The notes below the pieces were generated by a model. The model saw nothing but the letters and a program-made list of their open reading frames with translations, ran no database searches and was not told the DNA's origin. Below are positions 1-5,637 of a stretch of 9,341 bases of DNA, piece by piece. The position numbers were made by a program, and so were the translations under genes. Position 1 is the stretch's first letter; every line of letters starts with the position of its first letter. This DNA comes from Bacillota bacterium. GTDB lineage: Bacteria > Bacillota > Clostridia > Oscillospirales > Ruminococcaceae. The DNA lies in the NCBI GenBank assembly GCA_023395695.1, contig JAEWYJ010000109.1, forward strand, positions 1 through 9,341, in the 5' to 3' direction.

Positions 1-1214
1 GCTGTATAGAGCACCGCAAAGCCGTCGGCGATATCGGTATCGGTCACGGCCTCGGCAGGATTATGGCTGATTCCACCCTTGCAGGGAATAAAAATCATCC
101 CCGCATCGACGACCGCGGCGGCATTCATGGCGTCGTGGCCCGCGCCGCTGGGCATCACCTTGTATTTAATGCGGCACTTGTCGGCGGCCTTGCGAATGAC
201 GCCGATCATGCGGACGCTCATCGGCACCGGTGCGTCGCTGCTGATAACGCGGTGGGTACACTGCACACCGCGCCGGTCGGCGATGGATTTAAGGTGCCGC
301 TCAACGCCGAGCACGCAGCGGTTGATGCTGTCGATGTCGATGCCGCGGATATCCACCGCCATTTTCACGACGCCGGGCACCACGTTCATCGAGCCCTGCA
401 CCAGCTCACAGAGCGTAACGGCTGCTACCGACTGGTTGACGGCCTCAGCGTTGCCAATGCGCTCAACCGCCAGTATAAATTCGGCGGAGGCGGCCAGCGC
501 GTCGCGCCGCAGGTGCATGGGGCAGGCGCCGGAGTGGGCGTATTCGCCCCTGATTTCAACAGCCAGCCGGGTAGGTGCGGCAATGGCCGACACCACACCG
601 ACCGAAATGCCGCTGCTTTCAAGCAGCGGGCCCTGCTCAATATGTAGCTCCAGCATAGAAGCGGCGCTTTTAAGGCGCTTGCGCCCCGCCTCAGGGTGCG
701 CAGGGTTCAGCCCGCGCGCCACCAGCGCGTCAAAAAGCGAGACACCGTCCCGGTCGGTCATTGTTTTAAGCTGCTCCGGCTCAATACGCCCGGCCAAAAG
801 CTTGCTGCCCACCGTGGGGTAATTAAAGCGGGACGACTCCTCGGTCGGGAATACCACAAGCTCAATGGCGCGCCGGTGGCGCACACCGCCGCGCTTAATC
901 TGCCGCATGGCCCAAAAGCCCAGCATCACGCCCAAAAGCCCGTCATATTTGCCGCCGTTGCGCACCGTGTCGATATGGGAGCCGACCAGTACGGCAGGCA
1001 ATGCAGGCTCGTCGCCCTCCAGTCTGGCCCAAATAGCGCCGGTGGCATCAACCTCAGCCGTAAGCCCCTCCCGCGTAAGCATGTCGATCAGCGTTTGACG
1101 CGCCTGCATGTCCTCGTCGCTCATCGACAGGCGCTCGCAGCCGCCCTCGGGCGTTTTGCCAATGTCCGTCATCGCTTCAAAGTCCTTTAAAAACTCGGCA
1201 AGCTCCAGTTTCAT
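1..1214 (-). CDS. M20-family Zn-dependent amidohydrolase (hydantoinase/carbamoylase type), 3' end cut by window edge
   Basis: This is a cytosolic metal-dependent hydrolase of the group that includes N-carbamoyl-L-amino-acid hydrolase, allantoate amidohydrolase and beta-ureidopropionase, which cleave carbamoyl or ureido C-N bonds. I translated 404 residues from the ATG at 1214. Only a few C-terminal residues should be missing, since the family is about 410 aa. The metal-site motifs are intact: GSHIDT (H80, D82), KYDGLLGV (bridging D91), PTEESSRF (catalytic E125, metal ligand E126), ELHIEQGP (H191) and GGISHNPAE (H384). PSGAGHDAMN near residues 363-372 is also typical. The dimerisation/lid domain lies between, around residues 210-325. 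The start is supported by AGGAGGGG eight bases upstream. The gene lies 162 bases downstream of mreB in the same direction. The family is certain, but the substrate cannot be read from the sequence: AllC, HyuC/AmaB and beta-ureidopropionase share these motifs, and no purine, pyrimidine or hydantoin gene is beside it. Confidence 0.9.
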   Translation of the reverse strand, partial: MKLELAEFLKDFEAMTDIGKTPEGGCERLSMSDEDMQARQTLIDMLTREGLTAEVDATGAIWARLEGDEPALPAVLVGSHIDTVRNGGKYDGLLGVMLGFWAMRQIKRGGVRHRRAIELVVFPTEESSRFNYPTVGSKLLAGRIEPEQLKTMTDRDGVSLFDALVARGLNPAHPEAGRKRLKSAASMLELHIEQGPLLESSGISVGVVSAIAAPTRLAVEIRGEYAHSGACPMHLRRDALAASAEFILAVERIGNAEAVNQSVAAVTLCELVQGSMNVVPGVVKMAVDIRGIDIDSINRCVLGVERHLKSIADRRGVQCTHRVISSDAPVPMSVRMIGVIRKAADKCRIKYKVMPSGAGHDAMNAAAVVDAGMIFIPCKGGISHNPAEAVTDTDIADGFAVLYT

Positions 1215-1376
1215 GTTGTTCCCCTCCTGCTGACAAATTAAAATTGCGTCAAAAGCAACGCGCTCCAATAAAAACAAACGGCTGATCGCTTGGGTTATTT
1301 AATAATGTGAAGGGTCTGCATGGGTTGAACTGCCGCGCGGCGTGCGCCGTTGCGTTTTATCGATGTATGGCCGCTT
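1215..1376 (-). other. Intergenic gap between mreB and the M20 hydrolase gene
   Basis: This 162-base gap holds no gene. Near the hydrolase start there is a strong Shine-Dalgarno sequence (about 1222-1229 on the minus strand). A TTGACG hexamer at 1252-1247 has no usable -10 at 16-18 bases, because that spacing falls on the ribosome site. A TTTAAT -10-like hexamer nearby lacks a -35. Just after the mreB stop there are small GC palindromes (GCCGCGCGGC at 1332-1341 and CGGCGTGCGCCG at 1338-1349), but no T-tract follows on the minus strand. The hydrolase may therefore be transcribed by read-through from mreB or from an unrecognised promoter. Confidence 0.5.
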
Positions 1377-2396
1377 TTAATGCAGATAGGTTGCGCTTTT
1401 CATAAAGCCGTCCACAAGGCTGTCCACCACCACAAAGGCCGCTGCAGTGCCCTTGGCGACGCATTCGGTGGGGTCGGGGGCAATGTGCACATCCAGCCGG
1501 GTGCTCTCATGCAGCAGGCGGTCAATGCCATGCAGCAGCGCGCCGCCGCCGGTCAGCGTCAGTCCGTTACGGTATATGTCGGCCGCCAGCTCGGGCGGCG
1601 TACTCTCCAGAATGCGGCGCACCGCCGAGACAATCAGCTCCATGCATTCCGACAGCGCTTCGCAAAGCTGCCCGCGGGTAATGGTCATCTGGCCGGGCAG
1701 TCCGGTGCTCAGGTCGCGGCCCTTAATGTCGATGGCGCAATCTTCTTCGGGCGTAAAGCAGACGCTGCCACAGGCAATTTTGGCGCGCTCGGCCATGCGC
1801 TCGCCGATGAGCAGCCCAAAATGCCGGCGGACATATTTGACAATGGCCTCGTCAAACTTGCGCCCCGCCATACGCACCGAGGTTTTACACACAACACCGT
1901 TGAGGCTCAGCACCGCAATATCACTCGTACCGCCGCCAATGTCGAGAATAATATGTCCCTCCGGCTTGGCGATGTCGATGCCCGCGCCGATGGCGGCGGC
2001 AACCGGCTCCTCAATCAGGTAAACCTTGCGCGCCCCCGACGAGAGCGCCGCCGATACAACGGCGTTGGCCTCCACCTCGGTTACGCCGCTGGGCACGCAG
2101 ATGACAACGCGCGGCTTTATAAGGTTGTTCGGGTAAATTTTGCGGATAAAATGCGTAATCATCGCCTTGGTCATCTCAAAGTCGGAGATGACGCCGTCCG
2201 AAAGCGGCATAGCGGCACGTATGCGGTCGGGGGTGCGCCCAAGCATGCGGTAAGCCTCCTCGCCCGCCGCGATAATGTCGCCGCTGCGGCTGTCCACCGC
2301 CACCACCGAAGGCTCCTTCAGAAGCAGCCCCTTTTGCATATCATAAATAATAACGGTCGCCGTACCGAGGTCGATTCCGATATCGTTAGAAGCCAT
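1377..2396 (-). CDS. mreB: MreB/Mbl-family bacterial actin, rod-shape determining protein
   Basis: This is an actin-fold ATPase that polymerises on the inner face of the membrane and guides lateral cell-wall synthesis. The protein is 339 aa, normal for the family. All actin signatures are present: phosphate-1 loop GIDLGTATVIIY (residues 7-18), connect motif EEPVAAAIGAGI (129-140), phosphate-2 loop LDIGGGTSDIAVLS (151-164) and adenosine motif LTGGGALLHG (281-290). I chose the ATG at 2396 because the protein then begins, like homologues, a few residues before the first ATP loop, and AAAGGTGG lies upstream. An in-frame ATG at 2486 would add 30 residues with no family support. The protein has eight cysteines, three of them at C209, C213 and C220. 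It stands alone: mreC, mreD and penicillin-binding-protein genes are absent, so it could be an Mbl or MreBH paralogue. The family call is firm and the paralogue symbol is provisional. Confidence 0.92.
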   Translation of the reverse strand: MASNDIGIDLGTATVIIYDMQKGLLLKEPSVVAVDSRSGDIIAAGEEAYRMLGRTPDRIRAAMPLSDGVISDFEMTKAMITHFIRKIYPNNLIKPRVVICVPSGVTEVEANAVVSAALSSGARKVYLIEEPVAAAIGAGIDIAKPEGHIILDIGGGTSDIAVLSLNGVVCKTSVRMAGRKFDEAIVKYVRRHFGLLIGERMAERAKIACGSVCFTPEEDCAIDIKGRDLSTGLPGQMTITRGQLCEALSECMELIVSAVRRILESTPPELAADIYRNGLTLTGGGALLHGIDRLLHESTRLDVHIAPDPTECVAKGTAAAFVVVDSLVDGFMKSATYLH

Positions 2397-2497
2397 TGTC
2401 AAATTTCCACCTTTCAAAAAAGAGCGAATGCCTGTTTGATGCCGATGCGCTGCGCCGACGCCGGACGCATCTGTGCCCAAGGACATATCTGCTTCTA

Positions 2498-2506
2498 ATC
2501 ATAGCA
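2498..2506 (-). promoter_or_regulatory. Extended -10 promoter candidate for mreB
   Basis: The minus strand reads TGC-TATGAT, a 5/6 match to the -10 consensus with the TG extension that compensates for a weak -35. No good -35 lies 17-18 bases upstream (the best is TGCGCA, 3/6). Transcription would start near 2491 and leave a leader of about 95 bases before the mreB start. The position and extended -10 are seen directly. Use as a promoter is inference. Confidence 0.45.
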
Positions 2507-2613
2507 CATCATTGCAGATTTTGCGCACGTTTTTTGGTGAATAGTTCTTTAAAGGATAAATTTTCCTGAGCAAAGCACAACATTTATATATTTGCGCTGG
2601 TACGCGGGAACGG

Positions 2614-2636
2614 CCCCACCCTCTGCCCCCGGCCCC
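2614..2636 (-). other. Four-tract G-quadruplex motif in the eno-mreB gap
   Basis: On the minus strand the bases run GGGG-CC-GGGGG-CAGA-GGG-T-GGGG. This meets the usual rule of four G-tracts of at least three with loops of 1-7 bases (loops of 2, 4 and 1). It lies on the coding strand, about 110 bases upstream of the mreB -10 candidate and just beyond the eno terminator hairpin. It could fold in single-stranded DNA or in any read-through RNA from eno. No folding or function is shown by sequence alone. Confidence 0.6.
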
Positions 2637-2652
2637 GCACCGGCGCACGCAT

Positions 2653-2699
2653 CCAAGTTCTAATAATAACCCCCCGCGCCCTGCCCAAATTCTAAAAAT
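2653..2699. repeat. Imperfect 15-base direct repeat around the eno terminator
   Basis: CCAAGTTCTAATAAT (2653-2667) and CCAAATTCTAAAAAT (2685-2699) match at 13 of 15 positions and start 32 bases apart. One copy sits in the loop of the eno terminator hairpin and the other directly after the hairpin, where it supplies part of the T-rich tail on the minus strand. AT-rich content may explain part of the similarity. Confidence 0.5.
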
Positions 2700-2718
2700 C
2701 CGGTCAGGATGCGGGGGG
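2670..2718 (-). terminator. Probable transcription terminator hairpin after eno
   Basis: The minus strand has CCCCCCGC (2718-2711) pairing perfectly with GCGGGGGG (2677-2670). After a 2x2 internal mismatch, CCTG (2708-2705) pairs with CAGG (2683-2680), closing a 21-base loop. TTATTATTAG follows the stem. The hairpin starts about 27 bases after the eno stop. The loop is large and the T-tract is interrupted by A, so efficiency is uncertain. Confidence 0.6.
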
Positions 2719-2744
2719 AAATATGCGCCAGCTGTTCCTTTTAA

Positions 2745-4019
2745 CTAACGTTGGCTGCCATAAACGGCATCTTTGCCGAGCAATTGCTCAATTTCAAGCA
2801 GGCGGTTATATTTGGCGACCCGCTCGCTGCGGCAGGGCGCGCCGGTCTTAATCTGGCCCGCATTGACGGCCACGGCCAGATCGGCGATAAAGGCGTCCTC
2901 CGTCTCGCCGGAGCGGTGCGAAATAACCGTAGCATAACCGCAGGACTGCGCCAGCGATATGGTGTGCAGCGTCTCGGAGAGCGTGCCAATCTGGTTGGGC
3001 TTAACCAGAATGGCGTTCGCGACGCCGCTGTCAATGCCCCGCTGCAACCGCGTAGGATTGGTCACAAACAAGTCGTCGCCAACCAGCTGCACCTTGCCGC
3101 CCAGCTGTTTTGTAAGCTGCTGCCAGCCTTCCCAGTCCTCCTCGCCGAGGCAATCCTCCAGCGACAGAATCGGGTAGCTGTCGCAGAGCTTCTCCCAGTA
3201 GTCGCAAAGCTGCTGGGTCGTATAGGGCGTGCCGCGCTTGAGCGCGACGTAGCCCCCCTCGGGCACCGACCACTCGCTGGCTGCGGCGTCAATTGCAAGC
3301 TTAACCAGGTCGGTATTCAGGCCCGCCTTTTCAATGGCGGCCACAATAAATTCCAACGCCTGCTCGTCGCCTGCAAGGTTTGGCGCAAAGCCGCCCTCGT
3401 CCCCCACGCCGGCACCCAGGCCCTTGCTTTTAAGCAGCGACCCCAGCGCATGGTGAATCTCGCTGCCCCACTGCAGCGCCTCGGCAAAGCTGCCCGCCCC
3501 CACCGGCATAATCATAAATTCCTGAATAGCCATGTTGTTGTCGGCGTGGCGGCCGCCGTTTAAAATGTTCATCATCGGCACCGGCAGAATGCGTGCGAAC
3601 CTGCCGCCCAAAAACTCAAACAGCTCCAGCCGGTGCTGCGCCGCCGCCGCACGGGCGCAGGCCATTGAGACGCCCAGCATCGCATTGGCCCCCAGGCGGG
3701 ATTTGTTTTCGGTCTTGTCCAGCTGCATCATTACGCCGTCAACCGCGGTTATATTCCCGGCGCAAAGGCCGCATATGGCCGGGGCAATTTCCTGCTCTAC
3801 CCCCGCGACGGCCTTGAGCACACCCTTGCCGCCGTAGCGCGCACCGCCGTCCCGCAGCTCGTGCGCTTCAAAGCTGCCGGTCGAAGCGCCGGACGGCACA
3901 CAAGCCTCGCCCGACGCGCCCGCTTCCAGCGTTACCCGCACCTTAACGGTGGGATTCCCTCTCGAATCCAATATCTCCATGCCGTGCACCGCGCTGATTT
4001 TTTCATTAAACGGTTTCAT
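2745..4019 (-). CDS. eno: Enolase (phosphopyruvate hydratase)
   Basis: This enzyme converts 2-phosphoglycerate to phosphoenolpyruvate in glycolysis, and that PEP also feeds the shikimate pathway encoded next door. The protein is 424 aa, close to the usual 430. The N-terminal capping domain carries [10 protein letters not shown] (16-25) and the mobile loop PSGASTG (42-48). The TIM barrel carries H158 in NGGRHA, E208 in GDEGG, metal ligands D244, E288 and D315, catalytic K340 in [17 protein letters not shown] (368-375) and K391 before [13 protein letters not shown]. Residue 290 is Cys in [11 protein letters not shown], where most enolases have Gly or Pro. The ATG at 4019 is preceded by GGGAGG with a 9-base spacer. 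The ORF is open for 40 more codons upstream, but that part starts close to the predicted transcript end and has no enolase similarity. The gene has its own promoter and terminator, so it is probably transcribed alone. Confidence 0.98.
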   Translation of the reverse strand: MKPFNEKISAVHGMEILDSRGNPTVKVRVTLEAGASGEACVPSGASTGSFEAHELRDGGARYGGKGVLKAVAGVEQEIAPAICGLCAGNITAVDGVMMQLDKTENKSRLGANAMLGVSMACARAAAAQHRLELFEFLGGRFARILPVPMMNILNGGRHADNNMAIQEFMIMPVGAGSFAEALQWGSEIHHALGSLLKSKGLGAGVGDEGGFAPNLAGDEQALEFIVAAIEKAGLNTDLVKLAIDAAASEWSVPEGGYVALKRGTPYTTQQLCDYWEKLCDSYPILSLEDCLGEEDWEGWQQLTKQLGGKVQLVGDDLFVTNPTRLQRGIDSGVANAILVKPNQIGTLSETLHTISLAQSCGYATVISHRSGETEDAFIADLAVAVNAGQIKTGAPCRSERVAKYNRLLEIEQLLGKDAVYGSQR

Positions 4020-4145
4020 AAAATTCTGCCTCCCTTTATTAATGTATATTGGCCCGTCCGACCGGACGTTAGACGGCGTATACCAAAAATGCGCCCACCC
4101 CGGTACGGGCCGACGCATTTGGCATGTGTGAGCATGCAATATGCT
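4020..4145 (-). promoter_or_regulatory. Long structured 5' leader of eno
   Basis: From the predicted start near 4145 to the eno ATG is about 126 bases with three possible hairpins on the minus strand. The first is GCATG/CATGC (4137-4133 with 4126-4122, loop 6). The second is AAATGCG/CGCATTT (4120-4114 with 4093-4087) with an inner CCC/GGG pairing; its 3' arm runs into five T (4089-4085), so it resembles a small intrinsic terminator. The third is CGTCC-GGTC-GGACG (4068-4055). The ribosome site GGGAGG follows downstream and is not buried in any of them. I do not recognise a named riboswitch or T-box. Control by attenuation is possible but unproved. Confidence 0.4.
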
Positions 4146-4151
4146 CTTTTA

Positions 4152-4181
4152 AGTATAGATTCGTCCGGTGGTGTTCGTCAA
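4152..4181 (-). promoter_or_regulatory. Vegetative (sigma-A type) promoter of eno
   Basis: On the minus strand TTGACG (4181-4176) is followed, after 18 bases, by TATACT (4157-4152). Each hexamer matches consensus at 5 of 6 positions. It points at eno and lies downstream of the operon terminator candidate. Predicted start is near 4145. This is the clearest promoter in the window. Confidence 0.75.
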
Positions 4182-4223
4182 GCCCTCAAGCGGTAAAAAT
4201 TGGAGCCGCGGGCTTTTTCGGGC

Positions 4224-4251
4224 AAAATGGCGGCGCTACGGATACGCCGCC
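4224..4251 (-). terminator. Probable terminator of the aromatic operon
   Basis: On the minus strand GGCGGCG (4251-4245) pairs perfectly with CGCCGCC (4235-4229) across a 9-base loop, followed by ATTTTG. A further GC-rich stretch and AATTTTTACC come after it, around 4205-4196. The reverse direction also has TTTT close to the stem (4254-4257), so it might act in both directions. It begins about 118 bases after the shikimate kinase stop and before the eno promoter. Confidence 0.6.
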
Positions 4252-4260
4252 CGTTTTCTG

Positions 4261-4330
4261 AGCCTGCCGCTCCGGGCCGGGCCAAAGGCGGGCTGACGCT
4301 TGGCCTGTGACGAGAATGACAAAGCGTGAC
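4261..4330. other. Second hairpin and TGAC repeats in the aro operon 3' region
   Basis: AGCCTGCC (4261-4268) can pair with GGCGGGCT (4287-4294), with one G-T wobble on the plus strand or one C-A mismatch on the minus strand. The loop contains GGCC-rich bases. Beside it TGAC occurs four times, at 4294, 4308, 4317 and 4327, with steps of 14, 9 and 10 bases. There is no gene here. The whole 4020-4368 gap of 349 bases is otherwise filled by the operon terminator and the eno promoter and leader. Confidence 0.35.
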
Positions 4331-4368
4331 AAATCAGGATTTTTTTGTGGGAATAACCCAAATCCCTA

Positions 4369-5631
4369 TTAATAGCTGAGCGCCTTATAAAAGCCGTCCA
4401 GAATGCTTTGCGTTGCCTGCTCAATGCCCCTGTCATTTTGCACCACAAAATCGCTGCTGCTTTTGTAGATGGGCGTGCGCTGTTCCTTCATCTGGCGCAG
4501 CGCGTCAAGGCTTTTAGACAGCGGACGCCCGTCGGTCGGGAGCAGCTCCAGCGGGCGCTCCAGGCAGACAACCAGCCCGTTTTGCCGCATGGCTTCCACG
4601 TTCTTTTCGCGCAGCACCGCGCCGCCGCCGGTTGAAATAACCAGCCCGGTGCGCCGGCCTACCTCCCCGACCGTCTCGGCCTCCAGCGCGCGGAAATGTG
4701 CCTCGCCATGTCTGGCAAAAATATCAGGGATGCTCATGCCGGCCTTCCGGGCAATGATGTCGTCCATCTCAACAACCTCGCGTCCCATGCGCTCGGCACA
4801 GGCGGCCGCCAGCGTCGTCTTGCCCGAGCCGGGCATGCCCACCAGCACAAGGTTGGTCAGCTCCTTGCGCATCTTCTGCTCAATAATGCCTATTTGTTCG
4901 TCTGAAATCGGCATGTTGCCAAAGCGCTCGGCCGCATACTTGGCCTGCGCCACCAGCATTGAAAGCCCACCCCCGCACGGAATGCCCAGCCGCTTGGCCT
5001 TTAGCAGCAGCGCGGTGCACAGCGGATTATAAACAACGTCAATCAGGCCGCCAAGGCGGTAAAACCGCGTCAGCTCCAACAGACTCTGGCCGTTATTGGG
5101 GTACATGCCCACCGGCGTGGTGTTGACAATAATGTCGGCGTCGGCGTGCTCATAAACGTTCTGGTAATTGACAGCGCCGGTGCGTGAGACGACGACAATC
5201 TCCCGCGCGCCCTCGTGCCGCATAGCGGCGCGGGCCGTCAGGCTGGTGCCGCCGCTGCCCAAAACCAGCACCTTTTTATCCTTAAAACGAATATCCGCCC
5301 TGCGGGCCAGATATAAAAAGCCCGCATAATCGGTGTTGTCTCCCAGCAGGCGGCCGTCGGGCTGCATCATCAGTGTATTAACGCTGCCAATCTCGCGGGC
5401 GGCGTCGGTGAGCAGGTCGCAATGCGGAATCACCGTCCGCTTGTAAGGAATCGTAACATTCAGTCCGGCGAAATTACGCGCGGATAAAAACGACTCTATC
5501 TCGTCCTGCGGAATGCTCATCAGCTCGTAATCGTAACCGCAAAGCGCATGGTGGATCTGCTTGGAGTAGCTGTGTCCCAGCTTTTCGCCGATAAGGCCGT
5601 AGCGTTTGGTATCCTCTGCCATCATAATCAT
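4369..5631 (-). CDS. aroE/aroK: Bifunctional shikimate dehydrogenase-shikimate kinase (AroE-AroK fusion)
   Basis: This single 420-aa protein should reduce 3-dehydroshikimate to shikimate with NADPH and then phosphorylate shikimate with ATP. The AroE part (about 1-255) has the substrate motif GHSYSK (19-24), NVTIPYK with catalytic K64, GDNTD with D101, nucleotide loop VLGSGGTS (123-130), VVSRT (147-151) and Q229 in LVAQA. The AroK part (about 258-420) has Walker A GMPGSGKTT (265-273), EMDDII (288-293), GEAHFR with R314, TGGGAV (334-339), a short lid ending in GRPL (368-371) and QRTPIY (384-389). The first Asp of the usual DxD kinase motif is Glu here (E288). The junction is continuous, with no stop, frameshift or internal start. 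The first ATG is 6 bases after the pheA stop, but ATGs at 5625 and 5622 are equally possible starts and would be better spaced from GGATGGG. It is the last operon gene. Each half is about the length of the free-standing enzyme, so both are probably active. Confidence 0.93.
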   Translation of the reverse strand: MIMMAEDTKRYGLIGEKLGHSYSKQIHHALCGYDYELMSIPQDEIESFLSARNFAGLNVTIPYKRTVIPHCDLLTDAAREIGSVNTLMMQPDGRLLGDNTDYAGFLYLARRADIRFKDKKVLVLGSGGTSLTARAAMRHEGAREIVVVSRTGAVNYQNVYEHADADIIVNTTPVGMYPNNGQSLLELTRFYRLGGLIDVVYNPLCTALLLKAKRLGIPCGGGLSMLVAQAKYAAERFGNMPISDEQIGIIEQKMRKELTNLVLVGMPGSGKTTLAAACAERMGREVVEMDDIIARKAGMSIPDIFARHGEAHFRALEAETVGEVGRRTGLVISTGGGAVLREKNVEAMRQNGLVVCLERPLELLPTDGRPLSKSLDALRQMKEQRTPIYKSSSDFVVQNDRGIEQATQSILDGFYKALSY

Positions 5632-5637
5632 CCCATC

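Noticed and set aside
63..1190. Plus-strand ORFs (63-647, 79-822, 696-1190)
   Set aside because: They are antisense shadows of the M20 hydrolase, whose translation matches a known family throughout; the plus-strand products are low-complexity His/Ala/Arg-rich.
1332..1357. GC palindromes after mreB with TTTTA on the plus strand as a terminator
   Set aside because: The T-run is on the wrong strand for mreB and no plus-strand gene ends here; the stems are only 4 bp or have tiny loops.
2398..2403. TTGACA hexamer just before the mreB ATG (minus strand)
   Set aside because: A perfect -35 match, but its -10 would fall inside the mreB coding region; it overlaps the translation start by chance.
2397..2486. 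30-residue N-terminal extension of MreB from ATG 2486
   Set aside because: The inner ATG at 2396 has a ribosome site and matches family starts; the extension shows no conserved feature.
1350..2498. Plus-strand 382-aa ORF
   Set aside because: It lies antisense to MreB and beyond; no domain is recognisable and it is a product of GC-rich codon bias.
2554..2566. Near-palindrome GGATAAATTTTCC as an operator
   Set aside because: Short and AT-rich with one mismatched pair; expected by chance in such a gap.
2751..3563. Plus-strand ORF opposite eno
   Set aside because: It is the antisense reading of a fully conserved enolase, with no family motif.
4020..4139. 40-residue N-terminal extension of enolase
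   Set aside because: Enolases start near MKPFNEKIS; the extension begins only a few bases after the predicted transcript start and has no strong ribosome site.
4236..4448. Minus-strand 70-aa ORF overlapping the aroK end
   Set aside because: It overlaps the kinase frame and then runs through the terminator hairpin; no ribosome site or domain is seen.
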